NCBI GenBank assembly: GCA_023430465.1
Contig: JAEZAM010000090.1
Location: forward strand, 1 to 15,165
Direction: 5' to 3'
From: Bacteroidota bacterium
GTDB lineage: Bacteria > Bacteroidota > Bacteroidia > Chitinophagales > Chitinophagaceae
Length of the DNA: 15,165 nucleotides
Positions within the stretch are counted from its first letter, which is position 1. Each line of letters starts with the position of its first letter. The position numbers and the translations under genes are program-made. Below, in pieces: positions 7,014-13,890 of the stretch. The notes beneath the pieces are model-generated. The model was given only the letters and a program-made list of their open reading frames with translations, was not told the DNA's origin and searched no databases.

Positions 7014-7514
7014 ATGGCCACACCGGAATTCAATGAGGCGCTGCTTAAAAATGCGGACTTTCTCAAGCCATTTGCCATTAATCTGACAAGGGATAGTGAA
7101 GCTGCAAACGATCTTTACCAGGAGACGCTCTATAAGGCATTAGCCAACCAGGAAAAGTACAATGTTGGTACCAATATCAAAGCATGGTTGTTTACCATCA
7201 TGCGGAATATTTTTATCAACGACTATCGTCGCAAGGCGAAACAGAAAACTATTTTCGATAATACCGGTAGTGATTTTCTCCTGGATACACGCCAGGTCTC
7301 GGTCAGCAATGCTGCCGAATCCGGTATTCGCATGAAAGAGATACTGGCTGCCATCCAACAGTTGCCTGATATCTTCAAGGTTCCGTTCCAGCTTTATTTC
7401 GACGGATATAAATACCAGGAGATCGCCGATGTATTGGGCGAGCCGCTCGGTACCGTCAAGAGTCGTATTCACTTTGCCCGTAAATTGCTCAAGGAACGCT
7501 TAACCCGTTATTGA
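7014..7514 (+). CDS. ECF-type RNA polymerase sigma factor
   Basis: This 166-residue sigma-70 family protein of the ECF class has only two domains. Sigma-2 spans about residues 8-75 (DLYQETLYKA, NIKAWLFTIMRNIFINDYRR), binding core polymerase and the -10 region. Sigma-4 spans about 108-162 (LPDIFKVPFQLYFDGYKYQEIADVLGEPLGTVKSRI as a helix-turn-helix, shown only by its key residues Y134, E136, I137, G146, T147, V148, S150). An ATG at 7014 was preferred over a TTG at 6975, because the latter would start inside the inverted repeat. No anti-sigma gene is adjacent. crtI starts 4 nt after its stop, so sigma and pigment enzymes share a transcript. It may amplify expression of this or other light or stress genes; its regulon is unknown. 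Confidence 0.9.
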   Translation: MATPEFNEALLKNADFLKPFAINLTRDSEAANDLYQETLYKALANQEKYNVGTNIKAWLFTIMRNIFINDYRRKAKQKTIFDNTGSDFLLDTRQVSVSNAAESGIRMKEILAAIQQLPDIFKVPFQLYFDGYKYQEIADVLGEPLGTVKSRIHFARKLLKERLTRY

Positions 7515-7518
7515 GCTG

Positions 7519-8997
7519 ATGCCGGTAAAACGTACAGCACTTGTTATTGGTAGTGGATTTGCAGGAATTTCTGCTGCTACGTTTCTCGCAAGTGAAGGCT
7601 GGGACGTGACGGTAATAGAAAAGAATGCAACGCCCGGGGGGCGTGCCAGGCAACTGATCGACCAGGGTTTTACTTTTGACATGGGGCCAAGTTTCTATTG
7701 GATGCCCGATGTTTTTGATCGCTACTTCACTGCTTTTGGGAAAAAAGTTTCAGATTATTACAAGCTTCATCGTCTTGACCCTTCTTACCGGATTTACTGG
7801 GATGAAGGCTATGATGATATTCCGGCAGATCTCAACGAACTAAAAAAGCTCTTTGACCAGGTAGAACCCGGCAGTGGATTGAAGCTTGAGAAATACCTCA
7901 GTGAAGCCGAATATAAATATGAAGCCGGCATGAAGCGGCTCGTATATAAGCCTGGCCAATCCCTGGCAGAGTTCATGGACTGGCAGACCATCTCTGGTGT
8001 TTTGCGCCTGGATGTTTTCACGAACATCAAAAAGCATATAGCCCGATACTTCACACATCCACGTCTCCGCCAGCTAATGGAGTTTCCCGTTTTGTTTCTT
8101 GGAGCACTACCGGAAGACACGCCTGCATTGTACAGCCTGATGAATTATGCCGACATCAAAGGTGGTACCTGGTACCCCGAAGGCGGGATGTACAGTGTGG
8201 TAGATGCGATGTATCAACTGGCCCGGGAGAAGGGCGTAAAGTTTCGGTTCAATGAGCCTGTGATCTCCATAGATACAAAGGATAGCTATGCATCAGGTGT
8301 TACGACAGCCATCGGGAAATACGAGGGGGATGTGGTGATCAGTGGTGCTGATTATCATTTTACCGAATCATCCTTGTTGCCCGCCGCTGCCAGAGGTTAT
8401 AGTGAAAAGTATTGGGATAAACGGGTCATGGCGCCATCCTGCCTGCTGTATTATGTAGGACTTGATGTAAGGGTGAATGATGCTGTTCATCATTCGCTCT
8501 TCTTTGATGTGCCATTTGCACAGCATGGTCACGAGATATATAAAGATCCGAAATGGCCGACGGAGCCTTTATTCTATGTTAGCATGGCCTCCGTTACTGA
8601 CAAACATGTAGCGCCGGAAGGTGCGGAGAACCTCGTGTTTCTTGTGCCGGTAGCGGCAGGGCTGGCAAATGATACCGAAGAACTGCGGGACGAATATTTT
8701 GAAAAAATATTCGCGCGGTTTGAGAAAAAAATTGGACAGAGCCTGCGGGCGGCCATCATATATAAACGATCTTATTCCGTATCCGATTTTGCGGAGGATT
8801 ATAATTCATACAGAGGCAATGCCTATGGACTGGCAAACACCCTCATGCAAACAGCAATCCTCCGGCCATCCTGCAGGAGCAGGAAATTGTCGAATTTGTT
8901 TTTCACAGGCCAGCTTACCGTACCTGGTCCTGGTGTGCCGCCAAGCCTTATAAGTGGTGAGGTTGTTGCTAAGGAAGTAATGAAGAATTTTAAATAA
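7519..8997 (+). CDS. crtI: Phytoene desaturase (lycopene-forming, CrtI type)
   Basis: This 492-residue FAD-dependent carotenoid desaturase introduces double bonds into phytoene to give lycopene. The N-terminal dinucleotide-binding motif GSGFAGISAA (residues 11-20) is followed by an acidic strand end (VIEKNATPGGRA). The C-terminal bacterial phytoene dehydrogenase signature NLFFTGQLTVPGPGVPPS starts at about residue 459. Length and motifs are normal for four-step CrtI enzymes. The number of desaturation steps is inferred from the presence of a lycopene cyclase rather than read from sequence. It lies 4 nt after the sigma-factor stop and 13 nt before crtB. Confidence 0.95.
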   Translation: MPVKRTALVIGSGFAGISAATFLASEGWDVTVIEKNATPGGRARQLIDQGFTFDMGPSFYWMPDVFDRYFTAFGKKVSDYYKLHRLDPSYRIYWDEGYDDIPADLNELKKLFDQVEPGSGLKLEKYLSEAEYKYEAGMKRLVYKPGQSLAEFMDWQTISGVLRLDVFTNIKKHIARYFTHPRLRQLMEFPVLFLGALPEDTPALYSLMNYADIKGGTWYPEGGMYSVVDAMYQLAREKGVKFRFNEPVISIDTKDSYASGVTTAIGKYEGDVVISGADYHFTESSLLPAAARGYSEKYWDKRVMAPSCLLYYVGLDVRVNDAVHHSLFFDVPFAQHGHEIYKDPKWPTEPLFYVSMASVTDKHVAPEGAENLVFLVPVAAGLANDTEELRDEYFEKIFARFEKKIGQSLRAAIIYKRSYSVSDFAEDYNSYRGNAYGLANTLMQTAILRPSCRSRKLSNLFFTGQLTVPGPGVPPSLISGEVVAKEVMKNFK

Positions 8998-9010
8998 TCG
9001 ATACGAGTTT

Positions 9011-9886
9011 ATGCTTCAGATTTTCCATGATGTTAGTGAGACCTGCAGTTCTGTTGTAACGAAACGTTACAGCACATCTTTCGCATCTGCGATCCGGATG
9101 CTGCATAAGGATCTGCGTGCGCCTATTTGCAATATCTATGGATTTGTTCGTTTTGCCGACGAGATCGTAGACACATTTCATGATTTCGATAAAAAGGTCC
9201 TGCTTGACGAATTCCGCGCTGAGACTGCACTTGCCATTCAGCGGGGCATCAGCCTGAACCCTATCCTGAACAGTTTCCAGGCTACGGTGAATCAATACAA
9301 CATTGATCATAAACTCATCGATGCCTTTTTTCACAGCATGGAAATGGACCTGCAACAAAGAACATACGATGAGAATACATACCAGGAATATATCTATGGT
9401 TCGGCAGAAGTAGTCGGACTTATGTGTCTCTGTGTTTTCTGCGAAGGCAATACCAGTTTATATAACAGCCTTCGATCTTCGGCGAGATCTCTGGGGGCAG
9501 CCTTTCAAAAAGTAAATTTCCTTCGTGATATCAAAGCCGATTTTTGCGGCCTCTCGCGGCTGTATTTTCCCTGCTGCGATTTCAACAATTTTACGGAAAG
9601 CGACAAACAGCGGATAGAAGAAGATATCATGAATGATTTTCGGCTGGCTTACAAAGGCATCATTCATCTGCCCCTGAAGGCCAGGTTTGGTGTATATGTC
9701 GCCTACAAATACTATCTGTCACTTTTCCGCAAGATCAAACGCCTGAAACCAGCCCGCATGCTGGAATCACGGATCCGCATTCCCGATTACTATAAGCTGT
9801 TGATCGTGCTGCGGGCAAGCGTTAAGAACCAGTTGAAACTGATTGCCCCGGACGGGAATCTTTCTCACATGGAGATCTCAAAATAA
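9011..9886 (+). CDS. crtB: Phytoene synthase
   Basis: This 291-residue squalene/phytoene synthase joins two geranylgeranyl diphosphates head-to-head to give 15-cis-phytoene, the entry step to carotenoids. The two Mg-diphosphate-binding motifs are present: DEIVD at residues 50-54 and DIKAD at 172-176, within QKVNFLRDIKADF. The YSTSF segment near residue 20 also fits the family. The second motif differs from the common RDVGED form but keeps the DxxxD spacing. A GGPP synthase is not present in the window, so the substrate must come from elsewhere. The gene follows crtI by 13 nt and precedes idi by 6 nt. Confidence 0.94.
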   Translation: MLQIFHDVSETCSSVVTKRYSTSFASAIRMLHKDLRAPICNIYGFVRFADEIVDTFHDFDKKVLLDEFRAETALAIQRGISLNPILNSFQATVNQYNIDHKLIDAFFHSMEMDLQQRTYDENTYQEYIYGSAEVVGLMCLCVFCEGNTSLYNSLRSSARSLGAAFQKVNFLRDIKADFCGLSRLYFPCCDFNNFTESDKQRIEEDIMNDFRLAYKGIIHLPLKARFGVYVAYKYYLSLFRKIKRLKPARMLESRIRIPDYYKLLIVLRASVKNQLKLIAPDGNLSHMEISK

Positions 9887-9892
9887 CCGCGG

Positions 9893-10423
9893 ATGCAAAC
9901 AGAACAGGTAATATTAGTGAATGAACTGGATGAGCAACACGGCATCTCCCCAAAGATGCATGCGCATGAACAGGGTCTGTTGCATCGTGCATTCAGCATT
10001 TTTATTTTTAATAAAAATGGAGATATGCTCCTGCAGCAGCGCGCGCTCGATAAATATCACGGCGGTGGGCTCTGGACAAATGCCTGCTGCAGTCACCCGC
10101 GACCAGGTGAATCGTTGAGCGAAGCTGCCCAACGCAGGCTGGAGGAAGAGATGGGGTTTACTGCGAGACTGGAAAAGATCTTCGATTTCGTCTACCGCGC
10201 TGACGTTGAAAATGGATTGGTAGAGCATGAGTTTGATCACGTATTTGCGGGGATCTATGAAGGTCCGGTAGTGATAAATACAAGCGAAGTAATGAATGCG
10301 CGCTACGCGTCCATGCAGGAAATCAGTGAGGTACTGGAAATTGAACCTGCAAAATATACAACCTGGTTCCGGCTTATTTTTGCAAGAGTGAAAGAATGGC
10401 ATCAACTGCAAAAATTCAATTAA
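9893..10423 (+). CDS. idi: Isopentenyl-diphosphate delta-isomerase, type I (Nudix fold)
   Basis: This 176-residue enzyme interconverts IPP and DMAPP, setting the allylic primer supply for GGPP. The type I signature TNACCSHPRPGES holds the catalytic cysteine C66. The Nudix-like helix GESLSEAAQRRLEEEMGF (residues 72-89) and the metal-binding glutamate in EHEFDHVF (E113) follow. Length fits the bacterial type I group; the FMN-dependent type II is unrelated. It is embedded in the crt operon with 6 nt to crtB and 3 nt to crtZ, so precursor supply is co-regulated with pigment synthesis. Type I idi suggests that the host makes isoprenoids by a route where isomerase supply matters, such as the mevalonate pathway, but this is not shown here. 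Confidence 0.95.
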   Translation: MQTEQVILVNELDEQHGISPKMHAHEQGLLHRAFSIFIFNKNGDMLLQQRALDKYHGGGLWTNACCSHPRPGESLSEAAQRRLEEEMGFTARLEKIFDFVYRADVENGLVEHEFDHVFAGIYEGPVVINTSEVMNARYASMQEISEVLEIEPAKYTTWFRLIFARVKEWHQLQKFN

Positions 10424-10426
10424 TCC

Positions 10427-10939
10427 ATGCACATCATCTATTATATACTTGTTGTACTTGTAACTTTCGCCCTGATGGAAGGAGTAACCTGGTTGACACA
10501 TCGTTTCGTGATGCATGGATTTCTCTGGTATCTCCACAGGGATCATCACCAGGTAGAGCCTGGCTTCTTCGAAAAAAACGATGCCTTCTTCGTCATATTT
10601 GCGGTACCCGCCATGCTGCTCATCTATTTCGGTACATTCAACGATAACTGGGTCATGCAAGCAATCGGGTTAGGAATCACAGCATATGGATTCGCTTATT
10701 TTGTGGTACACGATGTGATCATTCACCAGCGGTTCAAGTGGTTCACCCGATCAAATAATACGTATGTTCGCGCCATCCGCTGGGCCCACAAAATGCATCA
10801 CAAGCACCTGGGCAAGGAGGAAGGCGAAAGCTTCGGTATGTTGCTGGTGCATCGCAAATACTGGCAAAAGATCCGCCGCGATAAAAAACTCATGGCCGGT
10901 AACAGAAAAGTGAGCTACGCGCCGGAACTGGATAACTAG
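10427..10939 (+). CDS. crtZ: Beta-carotene 3-hydroxylase (CrtZ type)
   Basis: This 170-residue integral membrane di-iron hydroxylase of the fatty-acid hydroxylase superfamily adds 3-OH groups to beta-ionone rings, turning beta-carotene into beta-cryptoxanthin and zeaxanthin. The conserved histidine clusters are all visible: HRFVMHG (residues 25-31), HRDHH (38-42), HDVIIHQRF (about 96-104) and HKMHHKH (about 121-127). Hydrophobic segments at about 3-20, 55-70 and 77-97 fit a membrane protein. It starts 3 nt after idi. Downstream, a repeat element of about 165 nt separates it from the cyclase gene, so operon continuity to crtY is less certain. Confidence 0.94.
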   Translation: MHIIYYILVVLVTFALMEGVTWLTHRFVMHGFLWYLHRDHHQVEPGFFEKNDAFFVIFAVPAMLLIYFGTFNDNWVMQAIGLGITAYGFAYFVVHDVIIHQRFKWFTRSNNTYVRAIRWAHKMHHKHLGKEEGESFGMLLVHRKYWQKIRRDKKLMAGNRKVSYAPELDN

Positions 10940-11105
10940 ATACGGGCCTGCCTGCCGGGGCGAAGTGGAGGTAGGCGACTGGGTGCTGGGGACTGGGTGT
11001 TGGGTGCTGGCCTGCCTGCCGAACCCTGAGTGCGGTGAGCGCAGCGAACCATGTATCGAAGGGTCCTGAAGCCGGGATCCGGGGTGGTTACGGCCTTTAC
11101 TCCCT
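10940..11105 (+). repeat. Dispersed intergenic repeat, copy 2, between crtZ and crtY
   Basis: This gene-free stretch is a mosaic of repeat modules. GCCTGCC (10946-10952) can pair imperfectly with GGTAGGC (10970-10976). Degenerate CTGGGTGCTGG units follow at 10979-11010, then a second CCTGCCTGCC (11011-11020; the first is at 10947-10956). Next is a hairpin-capable segment with ACCCT at 11023-11027 and AGGGT at 11060-11064. The GGG tracts starting at 10981 form a four-tract G-quadruplex motif. Positions 10981-11021 match inverted copy 1 at 40 of 41 bases. It may affect transcript continuity into crtY. Confidence 0.82.
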
Positions 11106-12296
11106 TTGCTCCCGAAGCCTCGGGATTTGCGTGTAAACCAGGAAAAAAATCTGACACAACACATACATACCAACATTCTCATAGCAGGTGCCGGCTGCGC
11201 CGGACTCAGTCTCGCAATGCGCCTGATCCGGTCCGGGCATTTTTCCGATAAGACCATTACTCTTGTCGACAGGGATCGTAAACAATCAAACGACCGCACC
11301 TGGTGTTTTTGGGAAACAGGCGAGGGTTTTTTTGAAGACATCGTTTTTCACCGCTGGCAGCAACTTGATTTTTACACAACCGGTTTTCACCGCGGCTTTG
11401 ATATTGGTCCCTACCAGTACAAGATGATAAGAGGCAGGGATTTCTACACGTATTGCCTGGATGAGATCGCCCGTCAACCCAATGTTAAGCTTGTGCACGC
11501 TGACATTCAACGAATCCTTCCGGCTGGCAAGTCTGTCGCGGTTATCATTGACGGCAAGGAACAGGTACTCAGCGCCGAGATGGTCTTCAATACAGCACTG
11601 CGTGATTCACCGGCAAAAGATGACCTGATGTTGCTGCAGCATTTTAAAGGCTGGGTCATTGAAACTGCTACCGATGTTTTTGATCCGACACGCGGCACGT
11701 TGATGGATTTTCGTATCCCTCAATCCAGGGGAACAAGTTTTGTGTATGTGCTTCCATTTACTGCCCGCAAGGCACTTGTGGAGTTTACCCTTTTCACTGC
11801 AGACCTGTTGCGGGACGAGGAATATGAGGCCGGCTTACATGATTACCTGCAGCAGTATGTCAAACCGGGATCTTACACGGTATTGGAAAAGGAGTTTGGT
11901 GTGATCCCCATGACCACACAGCGATTTCAATTCATGCGCGATGGTTACTACCAGGCCGGTACTGCCGGTGGACAGACAAAGGCTTCAAGCGGCTATACGT
12001 TTCAATTTATACAGAAACATACTTCCTCGATTGTCAATTCGCTTCTCAGAGGAGATTTTCCAAATGGGGTTGCAAAAGATCCGTCCCGCTTCAGGTTTTA
12101 TGATGATACGCTTCTTCATATCCTCTACTATCGGAAGCTCGAAGGGGCAGATATTTTTCGCGATATGTTCAGGAGAAATGATCCGCGGCAGATATTCAAA
12201 TTCCTGGACAATGAAACAAGTTTGCCGGAGGACCTGCGAATCATATCGACATTACCAACCTGGCCATTTTTGAAGGCAGCGATCAGGCAATTCTGA
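11106..12296 (+). CDS. crtY: Lycopene beta-cyclase (CrtY family)
   Basis: This FAD/NAD(P)-binding lycopene cyclase closes both ends of lycopene into beta-rings. Counting from 11106, the N-terminal motif ILIAGAGCAGLSLAMRL lies at about residues 24-40, NDRTWCFW at 62-69, the acidic segment VEFTLF at 225-230, IPMT at 267-270 and the conserved glycine loop AGTAGGQTKASSGYTF at 284-299. Length is normal for the Bacteroidota CrtY branch. The start is unresolved: no ATG precedes the Rossmann strand. In-frame options are TTG at 11106, TTG at 11127, or CTG at 11151. The last has AGGA 7 nt upstream and begins where family similarity begins. The coordinate given is the longest open option. Its stop abuts that of the convergent gene. 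Confidence 0.9.
   Translation: MLPKPRDLRVNQEKNLTQHIHTNILIAGAGCAGLSLAMRLIRSGHFSDKTITLVDRDRKQSNDRTWCFWETGEGFFEDIVFHRWQQLDFYTTGFHRGFDIGPYQYKMIRGRDFYTYCLDEIARQPNVKLVHADIQRILPAGKSVAVIIDGKEQVLSAEMVFNTALRDSPAKDDLMLLQHFKGWVIETATDVFDPTRGTLMDFRIPQSRGTSFVYVLPFTARKALVEFTLFTADLLRDEEYEAGLHDYLQQYVKPGSYTVLEKEFGVIPMTTQRFQFMRDGYYQAGTAGGQTKASSGYTFQFIQKHTSSIVNSLLRGDFPNGVAKDPSRFRFYDDTLLHILYYRKLEGADIFRDMFRRNDPRQIFKFLDNETSLPEDLRIISTLPTWPFLKAAIRQF
11110..11125 (+). repeat. Short palindromic hairpin at the crtY start region
   Basis: TCCCGA (11110-11115) and TCGGGA (11120-11125) are exact reverse complements around a 4-nt AGCC loop. The element lies between the repeat mosaic and the conserved part of crtY, overlapping two of the possible start codons. 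In mRNA it could form a small GC-rich stem near the ribosome entry site. Its origin looks like the adjoining repeat rather than coding sequence. Confidence 0.5.
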
Positions 12297-12737
12297 TCAT
12301 TGGTCGGGATCATGTTGCATAAACTCCCTTTTAACCGCCTTCAGCATACTGAACAACTGCGCAACCTGTATCAGCAGCATAACTACGAGCGCCAGCAGTA
12401 CATACCAGGGGAGCCTGATCTTGTCGATATTGGTAATGTTCTGAAATTTTTCCAAATGCCAACCGGCAAGTGCCGCTCCGAATGCCATGCCCACAAGCAT
12501 AAATGACAGGAGCGAATAGACCACCTTCATAAACATGATGCGCATCGTGGAGTATCCCACCTTGAAATTCTCAAAGATCGCGGCGGGGATAATGAGCACG
12601 AGCGTTATCCAGCTCCAGTTGCTACCCAGCCACTGATCACTCAGTGCCACGTTGAGCACAAGCATGAGTACAATCGACAGTAATCCCCATGGAAAAACAA
12701 GAAAGGCAGATGGCCTGTTTGAAGGAACGGGAGGCAT
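12297..12737 (-). CDS. Small four-helix membrane protein of unknown function
   Basis: I do not recognise this 146-residue protein. Four hydrophobic helices are predicted by eye at about residues 11-33, 41-56, 69-92 and 109-131, with charged tails, so it is very likely an inner-membrane protein. A short polar loop (residues 93-108) separates helices 3 and 4, and the C-terminus (KAVKREFMQHDPDQ) is charged and probably cytoplasmic by the positive-inside rule. No signal-peptide cleavage site or catalytic motif is visible. It is convergent with crtY, with stop codons directly adjacent, and lies 40 nt downstream of the aldose epimerase gene on the same strand, so it may be co-transcribed with it. 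No functional link to either is evident. Confidence 0.75.
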   Translation of the reverse strand: MPPVPSNRPSAFLVFPWGLLSIVLMLVLNVALSDQWLGSNWSWITLVLIIPAAIFENFKVGYSTMRIMFMKVVYSLLSFMLVGMAFGAALAGWHLEKFQNITNIDKIRLPWYVLLALVVMLLIQVAQLFSMLKAVKREFMQHDPDQ

Positions 12738-12777
12738 GGTAGTTGGTTTACCCGTAAGATATAAATTTCATGGCATA

Positions 12778-13806
12778 CTAGCCCGGCTGGCTTACAGAGA
12801 AACGATAAATCGTTTGCTGTTTAAACATTTCACCCGGCCGAAGTATGGTATTGGGAAAGCCGGACTGGTTGGGTGAATCGGGGAAATGCTGGGTTTCCAG
12901 GCAGAGGCCCGCATGACGGTTGTAGGTGGGAAAATATTTTGTATCGTGCAGCGTACCATCTAAAAAATTACCTGAATAGAACTGCACGCCCGGTTGCGTT
13001 GTCAACACTTCCATTACCCTGCCGCTTCGTTCGTGCCTTAAAATGGCTATGCTGCGAATTGACCCATGCTGGCCATTTGTTACCCAGTTATGATCATATC
13101 CGCCTGCTACGAGATCAATGTCTTTTCCTATTTTTTTCCCTTCTCTAAAATCCATAGGTCCGCCGGCTACCGGTGAAAGATCACCAGTCGGTATCAGGTC
13201 CTCCCTGATAGCGGTAAAGCGATCGGCATTCAGTTGCAGGTTATGATCGAGGATCGTTTCATCAGCACCAGCGGAAAGGTTGAAGTAGGCATGATTAGTA
13301 AGATTGACCGGCGTTGCCTGATCTGTCACCGCACTGTAGTTGATGATCAGTTCATTCTGATCGTTGAGTTGATAAGTGACAGTGACGTCGAGGTTGCCCG
13401 GGTATCCCTCTTCGCCGTCGGGGCTGTGGTAGGAGAAAATAATGCTGTTATGCTGTTCATCCACGTTGGCCTCCCAGTACACTTTATCGAAGCCGCGCAG
13501 ACCGCCGTGCAGTGCGTTACCCATATTGTTGGTCGCGAGTTGGTATGCCCGACCTTCAAGTTCGAACTTTCCTTTCGCGATACGATTTCCAAAACGACCA
13601 ATGAGTGCCCCGATGTAAGGATTGTCTTTCTGTGTATAACCCTCCAGCGAATTAAATCCGAGTACAACATCACCGGGCTGACCTGTACGGTCAGGGCAGA
13701 TCAGTTCAGTGATGGCTCCGCCGTAGTTGATAAAACTTATGCGGATGCCGTTGGCATTGGTGAGGGTGTATTGGTTGATGTTGCCGTATGGTTGGATGGA
13801 TATCAT
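12778..13806 (-). CDS. galM: Aldose 1-epimerase (galactose mutarotase)
   Basis: This 342-residue cytosolic enzyme interconverts alpha and beta anomers of aldoses such as galactose and glucose. The catalytic acid/base residues are visible: H172 in NLTNHAYFNL as the acid and E304 in GLCLETQHFPDSPN as the base. R71 (GRFGNRI) and H100 (NALHGG) fit the usual sugar-contacting positions. Length is typical of GalM, and no signal peptide is apparent, so this copy is probably cytoplasmic, unlike the secreted copies found in many Bacteroidota. No other galactose-utilisation gene is nearby, so the substrate is unproven. A TAATTTTG box lies just upstream of the ATG. Confidence 0.93.
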   Translation of the reverse strand: MISIQPYGNINQYTLTNANGIRISFINYGGAITELICPDRTGQPGDVVLGFNSLEGYTQKDNPYIGALIGRFGNRIAKGKFELEGRAYQLATNNMGNALHGGLRGFDKVYWEANVDEQHNSIIFSYHSPDGEEGYPGNLDVTVTYQLNDQNELIINYSAVTDQATPVNLTNHAYFNLSAGADETILDHNLQLNADRFTAIREDLIPTGDLSPVAGGPMDFREGKKIGKDIDLVAGGYDHNWVTNGQHGSIRSIAILRHERSGRVMEVLTTQPGVQFYSGNFLDGTLHDTKYFPTYNRHAGLCLETQHFPDSPNQSGFPNTILRPGEMFKQQTIYRFSVSQPG

Positions 13807-13816
13807 TTAAAGGATT

Positions 13817-13824
13817 CAAAATTA
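13817..13824 (-). promoter_or_regulatory. Probable -7 promoter box of the aldose epimerase gene
   Basis: Read on the - strand, TAATTTTG is an exact match to the Bacteroidota -7 consensus TAnnTTTG. It ends 10 nt before the ATG at 13806, implying a very short leader. The best -33 candidate about 20 nt upstream is only TTCC, so the upstream element is weak. The hexamer tract at 13855-13890 lies just beyond it. Confidence 0.42.
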
Positions 13825-13854
13825 AAAACTCAGAGCGGGAGTGCGGAACCAGCC

Positions 13855-13890
13855 TTTACCTTAACCTCAACCTCAACCTCATCCTCAACC
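13855..13890 (+). repeat. TCAACC hexanucleotide tandem tract (six units)
   Basis: Six consecutive hexamers read TTTACC, TTAACC, TCAACC, TCAACC, TCATCC and TCAACC. Three are perfect and the rest differ at one or two bases. On the - strand this is GGTTGA. The last unit on the + strand contributes the TGA stop of the SET-domain gene, and the whole tract sits upstream of the epimerase promoter box. Unit-number change would alter only the spacing between the two genes. Confidence 0.75.

Noticed and set aside
10..11021. Composite transposon bounded by the inverted repeat pair
   Set aside because: No transposase, no target duplications visible, and a third related copy at the right edge points to a dispersed intergenic family.
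13855..13890. CRISPR-like short direct repeats
   Set aside because: Units are contiguous hexamers without spacers, and no cas gene is present; it is a simple tandem tract.
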